From assembly GCA_934621885.1 (NCBI GenBank), contig CAKTUH010000004.1, positions 8,334 through 72,333 on the forward strand: DNA of 64,000 nucleotides, read 5' to 3'. Position 1 is the stretch's first letter; every line of letters starts with the position of its first letter. The position numbers were made by a program, and so were the translations under genes. The stretch comes from an uncultured Collinsella sp. Its GTDB lineage: Bacteria > Actinomycetota > Coriobacteriia > Coriobacteriales > Coriobacteriaceae. The notes under the pieces were generated by a model. It saw only the letters and a program-made list of their open reading frames with translations. It had not been told where the DNA came from and did not search any database. Positions 55,811 through 64,000 of the stretch are shown in pieces.

Positions 55811-56739
55811 CGAACACCGCCGATCGCCTGCGGAAAGACGTGCTCCATCACAAAGCGGCCGCCCTCGATGCGAGCAAGCGCCTTCAGTCCCCCGTCGAGC
55901 ACGAGCGCGAACGGCGCCTTCGACGTATCGAAGTCAGCGAGCGCACGCTCAACGGGAATGCGGCGACCACACAGCAGATCATCGGCAAGGTCGCCCGGCA
56001 GATCGACGCGCGTGGCACCCAGAGCGGCAATGGGATCCAGAGCAAAGCCGGCCGCGGACTCGGGAGAAAGCTCCTCCACCGCATGGCAGGTGCCGATAGA
56101 AACCACACCGGAGGCCGTACGGCGCAGGGCGGAAATATGCGCGGCGCTGTCGCAGGCGCGACCCAAGTCGCGAGCGAGCGCGCGGATATAGGTGCCCTTG
56201 CTTACCGAAAACGCCACGGTCCAGACGCACGTATCATCCTCGCCGCTCACGGCGATCAGGTCGGCGGCATAGACCTCGACGGGCCGCGGGGGCAACTCAA
56301 CCGCATTGCCCTCGCGAGCACTCTTGTAGGCGCGAACGCCGTTGACCGAGATAGCCGAAAACGCCGGCGGCACCTGCATCTGCGGGCCCAGCATGGCGGC
56401 CAGCTGTTCGCGGGCGTAGGCGGGATCGTGCAGCTCGGCGGCAACGGCCACCGTGCGAACGGCCTCGCCCTCCGCGTCATCAGTATTGGTCTCGACCCCA
56501 AACGAAATGTCGGCGACGTAGCTTTTGGTATCGAGGGTTAGCATGCCCAGCAGACGGGTCGCCTGCCCCACGCCCACCACCATGACACCCGATGCCATGG
56601 GGTCGAGCGTGCCAGCATGGCCAACACGCCGCTCATGGAGGGCGCGTCGGCACTGCGAGACCACATCGTGGGACGTACAGCCCACCGGCTTATCGACGGC
56701 AAGCAGCATATTCAATTGAGAAGGCGTACGACGAGCCAT
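55807..56739 (-). CDS. truB: tRNA pseudouridine(55) synthase TruB
   Basis: Makes pseudouridine-55 in the T loop of tRNAs. The 310-residue protein begins with LAVDKPVGCTSHDVVSQCR and has the catalytic aspartate in GHAGTLDPMASGVMVV, near residue 45. SKGTYIRALARDLG is also present. It lies between nrnA and ribF; the rbfA-truB-ribF grouping is common, here with nrnA inserted, as in B. subtilis and actinobacteria. Confidence 0.95.
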   Translation of the reverse strand: MARRTPSQLNMLLAVDKPVGCTSHDVVSQCRRALHERRVGHAGTLDPMASGVMVVGVGQATRLLGMLTLDTKSYVADISFGVETNTDDAEGEAVRTVAVAAELHDPAYAREQLAAMLGPQMQVPPAFSAISVNGVRAYKSAREGNAVELPPRPVEVYAADLIAVSGEDDTCVWTVAFSVSKGTYIRALARDLGRACDSAAHISALRRTASGVVSIGTCHAVEELSPESAAGFALDPIAALGATRVDLPGDLADDLLCGRRIPVERALADFDTSKAPFALVLDGGLKALARIEGGRFVMEHVFPQAIGGVR

Positions 56740-56754
56740 GTACCATCCAAAATG

Positions 56755-57798
56755 TTAGAGCTCGACGGTCACCGAAGCGGGATCCTCCCCTACCAGCTCG
56801 GCCAGCATGGGGAGTGCCGCGGTGAGCGTCTCGAGAATCGTTCCGTTGTTAGAGAAACCGGCGGCCGCGGGATGCCCGCCACCGCCAAAAGCAGCAGCGA
56901 TCTCGGAAACATTGAGGTCGCCCTTGGAGCGCAGGTTGCCACGTACCTTGGTATCGCCCTCAATGCCCTTCAGGAACAGGCAGACCTCCACACCCATCAC
57001 CGAACGCACCACATCGACCAGGCCGTCGCACTCGTCCGAAGTGACGCCGCAGGCCTCGAGGTCGCTCTGGTACGCATAACTATATGCCACACGACCGTGT
57101 GCCACTGTCTTGATGCGGCCCATAACGATGGACTTGAGATGTAAGAACTCTACGCGCATGCTCTGGTAGACCTCGAGCGCAACGCGCGCCGGATCGGCAC
57201 CGTGCGCGACCAGGCGCGAGGCGGCGTGAAATGCAGCGGCATCGGCGTTTTGGTATTGAAAACGACCGGTATCGGTCACCAGGCCGCACAGCAGGCAGGT
57301 CGCGACACCATCGCGAGCCACAATGCCGCAATTGTCCAAAAAGCGGTCGATGATCATAGCGCATGCCGCGGCGTCGACGCACCTCAGGCTCAGCTCGGCA
57401 AATTCCTCGCGCGCCGGATGGTGATCGAAGCACACCACATGCGACGAACGGCGGAGCACCTCGGCGGAGTTGTTCAGACGCTCAACGACCGGCACGTCCA
57501 CCGAGATGAACAGGTCCGGATTGCCAGTATACGCAGATGCCGGCACCAGACGGTCGGCACCCTCCATAAAGCGGTAAATGCGCGGAACCGGGTCATCGTC
57601 TGCCAGCAGCAGGGCAATGTCCTTGTTGGGGAAAAACTTCATAAGCGAGAGGCCCAGACCCAGCACGGAGCCCAGGGCATCACCATCGGGAGACGTATGT
57701 CCCGAAATCGCAATGGAGGACGCACCCTCGATGAGCTCGAGGATGCGTCTCTGAATATCTGCAGACTCGCACGATGCGAGGTCGGCGGAATTACTCAT
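56755..57798 (-). CDS. nrnA: Bifunctional oligoribonuclease/PAP phosphatase NrnA (DHH family)
   Basis: DHH-DHHA1 phosphoesterase degrading nano-RNAs and 3'-phosphoadenosine 5'-phosphate. The 347-residue protein has the first DHH motif in SGHTSPDGDALGSVLGL (residues ~36-52), CFDHHPAREEF, LLCGLVTDTGRFQYQN and, in the C-terminal DHHA1 domain, GGGGHPAAAGF. It overlaps rbfA by 8 bases, and its place between rbfA and truB is conserved. Confidence 0.94.
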   Translation of the reverse strand: MSNSADLASCESADIQRRILELIEGASSIAISGHTSPDGDALGSVLGLGLSLMKFFPNKDIALLLADDDPVPRIYRFMEGADRLVPASAYTGNPDLFISVDVPVVERLNNSAEVLRRSSHVVCFDHHPAREEFAELSLRCVDAAACAMIIDRFLDNCGIVARDGVATCLLCGLVTDTGRFQYQNADAAAFHAASRLVAHGADPARVALEVYQSMRVEFLHLKSIVMGRIKTVAHGRVAYSYAYQSDLEACGVTSDECDGLVDVVRSVMGVEVCLFLKGIEGDTKVRGNLRSKGDLNVSEIAAAFGGGGHPAAAGFSNNGTILETLTAALPMLAELVGEDPASVTVEL

Positions 57799-58201
57799 CT
57801 AAAGCTGCCTCCTGGGCGGCATCCGCTATTGGATAGCCGTCCTCGTCCTTTTCGATCGCAAGCGTGGCGGGAACGTTTTCCAGCGCGCGCGTGATGCGCT
57901 CGGCCTCATCGGTCGAGCGATCGATGCGAAAATCGAGCTCGGGCGTGACGCGCCAATCGAGCGAGCGGGCCAGCAGGCTACGGATGCGGCCCTTGGCGCT
58001 GGCGAGCGCCTCCATGACCTCGTCGTAGCGGCTCGCGTCGCACGACACGTACACGCGCGCGAACGAACGGTCCACCGCGACCTCGACCGCGGTCAGGGTG
58101 ACCAGGTCGAGACGCGGATCGGAAACCTCAAAGAGCAGGATATAACCGAGCTTCTCGCGAAGCTGCTCGCCCAAACGGCGGGTTGCCTGCGTTTGCTTCA
58201 T
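57791..58201 (-). CDS. rbfA: Ribosome-binding factor A
   Basis: KH-like factor that helps the final assembly of 30S subunits at the 16S 5' end. The 136-residue protein has the family pattern QTQATRRLGEQLREKLG, VSDPRLDLVTLTAVEV and SLDWRVTPELDFRID. It lies 11 bases after infB and overlaps nrnA, the usual nusA-infB-rbfA order. Confidence 0.94.
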   Translation of the reverse strand: MKQTQATRRLGEQLREKLGYILLFEVSDPRLDLVTLTAVEVAVDRSFARVYVSCDASRYDEVMEALASAKGRIRSLLARSLDWRVTPELDFRIDRSTDEAERITRALENVPATLAIEKDEDGYPIADAAQEAALDE

Positions 58202-58212
58202 AGCGCTACCCC

Positions 58213-60927
58213 CTACTCGGTACGGGCAACCTGGTCGATGCGGTAGCCCTCAATGGTGTCGCCAGGCTTGATGTCCTGGAAGTTCTCCAGGCCAATACCG
58301 CCCTCGGAGCCGCTCTTAAGGCTCTTGGCCTCGTCCTTGTAGTGGCGCATCGAGGCGATTTTACCGTTGAAGACCACGATGCCGTCGCGCACCAGGCGCA
58401 CGGAATCGGTCGCGGCGATCTCGCCCTCTTCGACGCGGACACCGGCGGCGATACCGACCTTGGGCACCTTGAAGGTGTCAAGGACGGTCGCGGAACCCGT
58501 GGAGACCTCGACCTCTGTGGGCTTGAGCATACCGATACGGGCTGCGTCGAGGTCCTCGAGGCACTTGTAGATGACGTCGTAGCAACGGATCTCGACGCCC
58601 TCACGCTCGGCAGCGGAGCGGGCCTTGCCGTCGGGACGGACGCCAAAGCCGATGATGATGGCGTTGGAGGCGTCGGCCAGAACGACGTCGGTCTCGTTGA
58701 TGGCGCCAACGGCGGAGTGGATCGTGTTGATGCGCACCTCGGACTGGTCCATCTTGTCGAGGGAATCCTGAAGGGCCTCGATGGAACCCTGGACGTCGGC
58801 CTTGATGATCAGGTTGAGCTCCTTGACCTCGGCGTCGGCGATGGTCTCGAAGAGGTTCTCGAGCGTCACGTGCTTCACGCGGCTCTGCTCCTCGATACGG
58901 GCCTTGAGCGAACGCTCATCGGCCAGGGCGCGAGCCTCGCGCTCGTCCTCGAACACGCGGAACTCATCGCCGGCGTTGGGGACGGACTGCAGGCCCAGGA
59001 TCTCGACGGCGTCGGAGGGACCGGCCTCGGTGACGGCGTTGCCCTTGGGGTCGAGCATGGCGCGGACGCGGCCGTAGGTAAGGCCGGCGACCAGCGTATC
59101 GCCCACGTGCAGGGTACCGCGGGTCACGAGCACAGTAGCAACCGAGCCGCGGCCCTTGTCGAGCTTAGCCTCGAGGACATTGCCCGAAGCGAACGTATCG
59201 GGGTTGGCCTTGAGCTCGAGCACGTCGGCCTGGAGCAGGACGGTCTCGAGCAGGTCGTCGATACCGATCTTCTGCTTGGCCGAGATATTGACGAACATGT
59301 TCTGTCCGCCCCACTCCTCGGGGATGATGCCGTACTCGGTGAGCTCCTGGCGCACGCGATCAGGGTTGGCACCCGGCTTATCGATCTTGTTGACGGCAAC
59401 GACGATGGGAACACCGGCGGCCTTGGCGTGGTTGATCGACTCGATGGTCTGGGGCATGACGCCGTCGTCGGCAGCCACGATCAGAATGACGATGTCGGTC
59501 ACCTTGGCGCCGCGGGCACGCATGGCCGTAAAGGTGGCGTGACCAGGGGTATCGATGAAGGTGATCTTGCGGTCGTTGATCATGACCTGCGAAGCGCCGA
59601 TGGCCTGAGTAATGCCGCCCGCCTCGCCGGCAGCGACGCCGGTGTGACGGATGGCGTCGAGGAGGCTCGTCTTGCCGTGGTCGACGTGGCCCATGACGGT
59701 GACGACCGGGGCGCGCGGCTTAAGGTCGGCGGGATCGTCGTAGAACGAGAAGGTGTTCTCCTCCTCGGGGGTGATGATCTTGATCTGACGGCCCAGGTCG
59801 TCGGCAACGAGCTCGACGAGGTCGTCGGACATGGACTGCGTCATGGTAAGCGGCGTGCCCAGCAGGAACAGGCGCTTGATGATGTCGTTGGCCGGAACGT
59901 CGAGCGCCTCGGCGAGCTCCTGGACGGTAACGCCCTGGGAGACCTTGATGGCGTCGAGGTCCTCGGGGTTCACGCCCTGGGCCAGCGCCTCCTCAATCTT
60001 GCGCTCCTCCTGAGCCTTTGCAGCCTCGCGCTCACGCTTCTCCTTGCGCTTCTTGCGGCGACCGGTGGACTCGCGAGAGGCCTCCTCGACGGCGGCACGA
60101 GCCTCCTCGAGCACCTTCTCGCGGCTGTACTCCTCGGCCTCGCGAGCCATGCGGCTGTAGTGGTCCTCTTCGTTGTTGTGACCGCCCTTGCGCTTCTTGC
60201 CCTTGCCCTGCTTGTCGGGGTTGGGGAAGTCCATGCCGGCAGCGACGTTGTTGCTGGCGTTGGTGCGATGGCTGTGCGGACGGCTCTCGGAGGCGTTGCG
60301 CTCGGAACTGTTGTCGGATGCGTTGCGATCGTTGCGACGGCCACCGCGGCGGTCGTTGTTGCCGCCACGACGGTTGCCGCGCTCGGCGGCACGCTCGGCC
60401 TTGGCCTTGTCCTCGGCGTCCTTCTTCTCCTTGAGCACGGTCTCCTGCGCGGCGATCTGGTCGAGCAGCGAACGGAAGCGCGAACCGGAGTCGGAAGCGG
60501 GAACGGCGCGGCGCTGAGCCTCGCGGGCAGCCTCCTCCTTCTCGCGGGCAAGGCGCTCCTGCTCGGCCTTCTTCTTGGCCTCGGCCTCGGCGCGGGCGGC
60601 CTCCTCGGCAGCCTGGGCGGCGGCGAACTGGCGGCGCTCCTCCTCGCGAGCCTTCTCGGCAGCGATGCGCTCGCGCTCGGCCTCGGCGGCACGTGCGGCC
60701 TCCTCGGCGGCAGCGGCCTGCTCCTCGGCCTGCTTGGCGGCCTCGACTTCCTGGGCGCGAGCCTCGATCACCGAGGCGAGCTGCTTGCGGACCATGGCGA
60801 CGTAGGCGTCCTCCAGGGCGGAGGAAGCGGACTTAGCGGGAATCTTCATATCGGCGAGATGACCCATCAATTCCTTGGAGGTCATGCCGAACTCTTTGGC
60901 CAGGGTGGACACACGGACTTTTGCCAT
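58213..60927 (-). CDS. infB: Translation initiation factor IF-2
   Basis: GTPase that delivers initiator fMet-tRNA to the 30S subunit. The 904-residue protein has an N-terminal IF2-N domain ([21 protein letters not shown]), a long Ala/Glu/Arg coiled region (about residues 60-330) and then G1 [15 protein letters not shown]3 [13 protein letters not shown]4 NKIDKPGAN, and two C-terminal OB and beta-barrel domains. The middle is highly repetitive, rich in EEA and RR, which is normal for actinobacterial IF-2. It lies 90 bases after nusA. Confidence 0.97.
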   Translation of the reverse strand: MAKVRVSTLAKEFGMTSKELMGHLADMKIPAKSASSALEDAYVAMVRKQLASVIEARAQEVEAAKQAEEQAAAAEEAARAAEAERERIAAEKAREEERRQFAAAQAAEEAARAEAEAKKKAEQERLAREKEEAAREAQRRAVPASDSGSRFRSLLDQIAAQETVLKEKKDAEDKAKAERAAERGNRRGGNNDRRGGRRNDRNASDNSSERNASESRPHSHRTNASNNVAAGMDFPNPDKQGKGKKRKGGHNNEEDHYSRMAREAEEYSREKVLEEARAAVEEASRESTGRRKKRKEKREREAAKAQEERKIEEALAQGVNPEDLDAIKVSQGVTVQELAEALDVPANDIIKRLFLLGTPLTMTQSMSDDLVELVADDLGRQIKIITPEEENTFSFYDDPADLKPRAPVVTVMGHVDHGKTSLLDAIRHTGVAAGEAGGITQAIGASQVMINDRKITFIDTPGHATFTAMRARGAKVTDIVILIVAADDGVMPQTIESINHAKAAGVPIVVAVNKIDKPGANPDRVRQELTEYGIIPEEWGGQNMFVNISAKQKIGIDDLLETVLLQADVLELKANPDTFASGNVLEAKLDKGRGSVATVLVTRGTLHVGDTLVAGLTYGRVRAMLDPKGNAVTEAGPSDAVEILGLQSVPNAGDEFRVFEDEREARALADERSLKARIEEQSRVKHVTLENLFETIADAEVKELNLIIKADVQGSIEALQDSLDKMDQSEVRINTIHSAVGAINETDVVLADASNAIIIGFGVRPDGKARSAAEREGVEIRCYDVIYKCLEDLDAARIGMLKPTEVEVSTGSATVLDTFKVPKVGIAAGVRVEEGEIAATDSVRLVRDGIVVFNGKIASMRHYKDEAKSLKSGSEGGIGLENFQDIKPGDTIEGYRIDQVARTE

Positions 60928-60987
60928 ATGACTTCACCTACCCTTTCTGGCACCTTGGTGCCTAGAGACTGAACGAGCGTGGGATGT

Positions 60988-61008
60988 GCGCCGGGACCTG
61001 CCCGGCGC
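60988..61008. repeat. Hairpin in the nusA-infB gap
   Basis: GCGCCGGG (60988-60995) and CCCGGCGC (61001-61008) pair perfectly around ACCTG, just beyond the nusA stop. With the palindromic GGCACC-TTGGTGCC near 60949-60962 it makes this 90-base gap highly structured. In many actinobacteria this gap holds ylxR, which is absent here. Confidence 0.6.
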
Positions 61009-61017
61009 GACCGCGCG

Positions 61018-62265
61018 CTAGATCAGGTCCTCCGCATCATCGAAGGCGTCGGTGTCGTGGACACCGCAGAAACGGGAGCCGGGACGGGCCTGGTTGCGGC
61101 ACTGGATGCCGTCCTCGGACACGAACTCGCAGCGACGGACGTCCTCGTCCTCCTCGTCACCGATCAGGTCGGCGGCGGGCTCCTCGTGAACGGGAACGTT
61201 CTTGAGGATGTCGGCGGCAAGGGTCTCGGACTTGATATCGATGTGCCAGCCGGTCAGGCGCGCAGCGAGGCGGGCGTTCTGGCCCTCCTTGCCAATGGCC
61301 AGCGACAGCTGGTCGTCGGGCACGATGACGCCGGCGTAGGCCTTCTCCTCGTCGATGAGGACGCGGGTGACCTTGGCGGGCGACAGGGCGTTGGCGACGT
61401 AGACAGCCGGATCGGCATCCCACAGGATGACGTCGACGCGCTCGCCACGCAGCTCGCCCACGACGGCGCGCACGCGGCTGCCCTTGGGGCCGACGCAGGC
61501 GCCCACAGGATCCAGGCGGTCGTCAAGCGAGTGGACGGCGACCTTGGAGCGCTGGCCAGGCTCGCGGGCGATCGACTTGATCTGGACGGTGCCCTCATAG
61601 ATCTCGGGCACCTCCTGCTCAAACAGACGACGCATGAGCTCGGGGTGGGTACGGGAGATGACAATCGGCGGACGGCTGTGCTCGCCACGGACCGGCTGCA
61701 GGTTGGAGTTGGGGTCGCGAACGTCGATGATCACGGCCTTGATGTGCTGGTTGTGCAGGTAGCGCTCGCCCATCGGACGCTCGTTGCGCTCGTTCTCGTA
61801 ACGGCGCTGGTCGAAGTGCGGAAGCTCGGCCTCGACGCCCTCGCGGATCTTGACGATCGTGAAGTCGGGCGTGGACTGCAGCACGGTACCGCTGATGAGG
61901 TCACCGATGCGGCCGGAGAACTCCTCGTAGATCTGCTCGCGGGCGGAGTTACGCACGATGGCGTTGATCTCGGCCTTGGCGTGCTGGGCGGCGATGCGGC
62001 TCGTGTTCTTGGGGGTGACGTCGATCTCCTCGAACTCGGTGAAGTTACCCTCCTCGTCCATGGAATCGTCGATCGGCTCCAGGCGGTAGACATAGATCTT
62101 GCCGGTGGTGCGGTCGATGGTCACCTTGGCGCCCCACTCAAGATGCAGGATCTCGGCATAGCTCTTGGCGAGCGACTGCTCCAGGCGGTCGATCAGGTAG
62201 AGCTGGTCGATGTGCTTCTCCTGGCAAAGCTCCATCAGGGCGGACATCATGTCGGATGCTGCCAT
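61018..62265 (-). CDS. nusA: Transcription factor NusA with a Cys3-His C-terminal tail
   Basis: Elongation factor for pausing, termination and antitermination. The 415-residue protein has the N-terminal polymerase-binding domain (residues ~1-130), S1 (about 135-200) and KH1/KH2 domains (to about residue 345; [39 protein letters not shown]). The final ~50 residues carry the pattern C379-x9-C389-x10-C400-x2-H403 ([19 protein letters not shown]), which looks like a zinc-binding knuckle; no AR-repeat domains are present. It lies 1 base after the rimP stop. Confidence 0.94.
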   Translation of the reverse strand: MAASDMMSALMELCQEKHIDQLYLIDRLEQSLAKSYAEILHLEWGAKVTIDRTTGKIYVYRLEPIDDSMDEEGNFTEFEEIDVTPKNTSRIAAQHAKAEINAIVRNSAREQIYEEFSGRIGDLISGTVLQSTPDFTIVKIREGVEAELPHFDQRRYENERNERPMGERYLHNQHIKAVIIDVRDPNSNLQPVRGEHSRPPIVISRTHPELMRRLFEQEVPEIYEGTVQIKSIAREPGQRSKVAVHSLDDRLDPVGACVGPKGSRVRAVVGELRGERVDVILWDADPAVYVANALSPAKVTRVLIDEEKAYAGVIVPDDQLSLAIGKEGQNARLAARLTGWHIDIKSETLAADILKNVPVHEEPAADLIGDEEDEDVRRCEFVSEDGIQCRNQARPGSRFCGVHDTDAFDDAEDLI

Positions 62266-62266
62266 C

Positions 62267-62761
62267 TTACTTTCCTTCCTTCGCGGGCTTGAAGTCGTAG
62301 GTGGGCTTCAACTTGCACTTTTTAACATCAGAGAAATCGAGGGTGACAGACTCGCCGTCCTCGAGCTCGAGGGTCACGTCCGTCTCGGTCGCGGCGGCAA
62401 TCTTGCCGGCGTACTTGCGACGACCCTCGGTGGCGGTGGAGGTGAGCTCGCAGTTCTCGCCCACAAAGCGGACAAAGTCGCGCGGGCGACGCAGCGGGCG
62501 CGCCATACCCGGGCTCGACACCTCGAGCGTGTAGCTCGAAGAGATGGGGTCGAGCTCCTCAATCACATCGCCGACCCACTTGGTGTTAGCCGTGACGTCG
62601 TTGAGCGACAGGCTCTGACCCTCGGCACCCTCGATACGCACACGCACGCAGGGGGCCTTGGTGGCACCCACGAGCTCGACGTCGACGATGTCGACATCGT
62701 GCTGGGGAGCGACGGCCTCGAGCGCGTCGATGATCGCCTGCTCGGTCTTGGTCTTGACCAT
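62267..62761 (-). CDS. rimP: Ribosome maturation factor RimP
   Basis: Assists 30S subunit assembly. The ATG at 62761 (MVKTKTEQAIIDALEAVAP) has GGAGGTG 6 bases upstream and gives 164 residues. The in-frame upstream reading covers the leader and the terminator and is rejected. Family segments are CVRVRIEGAEGQSLSLNDV and SYTLEVSSPGMARPLRRPRDF. The rimP-nusA-infB order is standard. The gene stands directly behind a promoter and a leader hairpin. Confidence 0.95.
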   Translation of the reverse strand: MVKTKTEQAIIDALEAVAPQHDVDIVDVELVGATKAPCVRVRIEGAEGQSLSLNDVTANTKWVGDVIEELDPISSSYTLEVSSPGMARPLRRPRDFVRFVGENCELTSTATEGRRKYAGKIAAATETDVTLELEDGESVTLDFSDVKKCKLKPTYDFKPAKEGK

Positions 62762-62781
62762 TGCGGCACCTCCATCCATAC

Positions 62782-62813
62782 AAAAAAGAAGCGGGGCCGA
62801 AACCCCACTTCTT
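62782..62813 (-). terminator. Terminator-like leader hairpin of the rimP-nusA-infB operon
   Basis: On the minus strand AAGAAGTGGGG and CCCCGCTTCTT (one bulge/mismatch) form a GC-rich stem with a 6-base loop followed by TTTTG, ending just 9 bases before the rimP ribosome-binding site and about 20 bases after the likely start of transcription. It fits an intrinsic attenuator. Confidence 0.75.
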
Positions 62814-62839
62814 TCAATTACAACTTCATTTGCAAGCAA

Positions 62840-62868
62840 ACTATACCAATAGCTGCGGAAACGTGCAA
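62840..62868 (-). promoter_or_regulatory. Promoter of the rimP-nusA-infB-...-rpoD operon
   Basis: On the minus strand TTGCAC (62863-62868) and TATAGT (62840-62845) are separated by exactly 17 bases. The start is expected near 62833, giving a leader of about 72 bases that consists mainly of the terminator-like hairpin. Confidence 0.75.
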
Positions 62869-63129
62869 GTGTCGTACAAATCCGCAGGTCAGTGCGCGCA
62901 CAGGTTCTCCACAAGAATAGAACAAACAGGCGAGAACCCCCATACGGCGCTCCCCCAAAAGCCCTAAAACGGGCCATACGTCCCAACCCGTCAGGCGCAT
63001 CGGGCCCTATGGGCATTCCAACCTTGGGCGCACATCGGTCAGACTAGCGATAAGGGACATCTGCGGCAAAAGGCCGGCCACGCGTATTGGCCGCACGACC
63101 TTCCAGAGCCCTACGGCAAGGAGGCACCC
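62869..63129. other. Gap between the nusA promoter and the lipoprotein gene
   Basis: About 260 bases without a supported gene or RNA. The lipoprotein ribosome-binding site AAGGAGG ends it. A weak plus-strand promoter candidate is TTGGGC followed 17 bases later by GCGATA (about 63024-63052). I see no repeat or hairpin of note. Confidence 0.5.
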
Positions 63130-63702
63130 ATGAAACGTCTCGGCACCCTCTGCACGACCGCACTCGCCATCGCGGCCTGCTCGTTGGCCCTGGCGGGCTG
63201 CGGCAACATCGATGGTAAAACCGGGCCATGTGAGCCGGATCCCGGAAGCACCGAAGCTGCCGAGGAAACGACGTCACAGGAGAGCTACGACAAAATCAAC
63301 GAGGACGAAATCGATCCCCAGGGCCTGGGCCCCGAACCCCAAGAACAGTTTCCCATCAATCTAGAGGCGGATGAGAACGTTCACGTCACCTGCGTTGGCA
63401 AGGACGCGGATGGCTACGGAGACGCCGTGCTGGTCTTTACGGTGACCAACAACACCGGTGTCGACATGATGTTTGGAGATGTGGACTCCTACGCCTACGT
63501 CAACGGCGTGGTCCGTGACGTGCGCATGCGCCAGCCAGTCGCCGCGGGCGAGGAAACGCGTGCCATGCTCACCTTTGTCGGCACGTTCGACGATCCCGAC
63601 TTTGACGTGAACAACGACCTCAACGACATTTACCTCAACATCTGGATGTTCGAGGAGCAGACGGGCAACGTCTACTTTAGGGACCTGGTGCACATTCCAT
63701 AA
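63130..63702 (+). CDS. Secreted lipoprotein of unknown function
   Basis: A 190-residue lipoprotein. The N-terminal signal peptide (MKRLGTLCTTALAIAACSLALAGC) has a lipobox ending in LAGC, so Cys24 would be lipidated after LspA cleavage. A linker rich in Glu, Pro, Ser and Thr (about residues 28-70) leads to a compact beta-rich domain (VHVTCVGKDADGYGDAVLVFTVTNNTG, DIYLNIWMFEEQTG) that resembles immunoglobulin-like DUF4352/DUF5067 lipoprotein domains. The ribosome-binding site AAGGAGG is 5 bases from the ATG. The ligand and role are unknown. Confidence 0.8.
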   Translation: MKRLGTLCTTALAIAACSLALAGCGNIDGKTGPCEPDPGSTEAAEETTSQESYDKINEDEIDPQGLGPEPQEQFPINLEADENVHVTCVGKDADGYGDAVLVFTVTNNTGVDMMFGDVDSYAYVNGVVRDVRMRQPVAAGEETRAMLTFVGTFDDPDFDVNNDLNDIYLNIWMFEEQTGNVYFRDLVHIP

Positions 63703-63742
63703 AAGGCGGTGCGACGCACCAACCAAACAGGGCACGCAACGC

Positions 63743-63781
63743 AAAACGAGGGACGATCCAACCGGACCGCCCCTCGTTTTT
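63743..63781. terminator. Bidirectional terminator between the lipoprotein gene and leuS
   Basis: AAACGAGGG and CCCTCGTTT arms pair around a loop of about 18 bases with a weak inner pairing; T-runs follow on both strands. The stops of both convergent genes flank it. Confidence 0.75.
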
Positions 63782-63806
63782 CACGAATCAGCTATGCGCG
63801 CGGCGC

Positions 63807-64000
63807 TTACTTGACCACCAGGTTAACCAGCTTGCCGGGCACGCAGATGGCCTTGACGACCGTCTTGCCCTCGAGCCACTTGGCAACGGCGGCCTCGGCG
63901 GCAGCCTGCATCTCCTCGTTGGAGGCGTCGCGGGCGACATCGATACGGCCGCGGACCTTGCCGAGCACCTGGACGACGATCTGCACCGTGTCCTCGATGG
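63807..64000 (-). CDS. leuS: Leucyl-tRNA synthetase (partial, C-terminus only)
   Basis: The last ~64 codons of LeuRS. The protein reads [17 protein letters not shown], then [15 protein letters not shown] and [12 protein letters not shown] at the end, which is the conserved C-terminal domain of LeuRS that contacts the tRNA elbow. The stop is TAA at 63807-63809. The rest of the gene lies beyond the window's right edge. Confidence 0.93.
   Translation of the reverse strand, partial: IEDTVQIVVQVLGKVRGRIDVARDASNEEMQAAAEAAVAKWLEGKTVVKAICVPGKLVNLVVK

Noticed and set aside
59900..60800. Possible frameshift or insertion in the low-complexity middle of infB
   Set aside because: The frame is continuous, and length and Ala/Glu/Arg composition match other actinobacterial IF-2 proteins.
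58342..60972. 876-codon open frame on the plus strand
   Set aside because: Mirror frame of infB; the poly-Ala/Glu coding region yields long open antisense frames.
1..64000. CRISPR arrays, prophage and integrase genes
   Set aside because: No regularly spaced direct repeats, cas genes, phage structural genes or integrases were seen.

Overview
This 64 kb window is a GC-rich chromosomal segment that reads as core genome of an actinobacterium of the class Coriobacteriia, most likely Collinsella or a close relative. That is an inference from base composition, from an actinobacterial gene order (recG-rsmD-coaD-SepIVA-like-DUF177-rpmF-plsX-acpP-rnc-smc-ftsY-ffh), and from family-level resemblance. 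No database search was possible. Most genes lie on the minus strand in long, tightly packed operons with ATGA or TAATG stop/start overlaps.

Region 1 to 12.3 kb (minus strand): efp, a Gls24-like gene, nusB, xseB, tlyA, nadK and recN form one unit. A lone M24 peptidase follows. Next come alaS, ruvX, mltG, yqeG, a shikimate kinase and a 3-dehydroquinate-synthase homologue that has lost its recognisable catalytic residues. Region 12.3 to 22 kb: a small two-helix membrane protein on the plus strand faces an operon of DUF948 protein, anti-sigma-like protein, SigB/F-type sigma factor and AI-2E-family permease. Then come rarA with a LexA-like box, dgt, an orphan prepilin peptidase, a membrane glycosyltransferase, and lspA-rluD.

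Region 22 to 36 kb is the most broken-up part. It holds ileS with an isoleucine T-box leader, a large palindrome downstream of ileS, a glycerol-dehydrogenase-like gene, DUF523, ftsH, cobO, a REP-associated (RAYT-type) transposase flanked by inverted palindromic repeats that supply the stop codons of both neighbouring genes, a MATE exporter, a SpoU-type rRNA methylase, thyA-folA, and a DUF134-NifX fusion gene with two palindromic operator candidates.

Region 36 to 50.7 kb (minus strand): a dense operon for secretion targeting, chromosome condensation, fatty-acid and phospholipid synthesis and DNA repair, headed by a Gls24-like gene and fakA. Two identical tRNA-Asn genes and a solo copy of the RAYT-linked palindrome separate it from the last unit. 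Region 51 to 62.9 kb (minus strand): rimP-nusA-infB-rbfA-nrnA-truB-ribF-dnaG-rpoD, which joins ribosome maturation, transcription, replication priming and the housekeeping sigma factor. It has a clear promoter and a terminator-like leader hairpin. The window ends with a lipoprotein gene on the plus strand and the 3' end of leuS.

The strongest non-routine signals are the RAYT/palindrome family, the apparently dead DHQ synthase, the NusA protein with a Cys3-His tail, the DUF134-NifX gene with its operators, the ileS 3' palindrome, and the leader hairpins before rimP and plsX.
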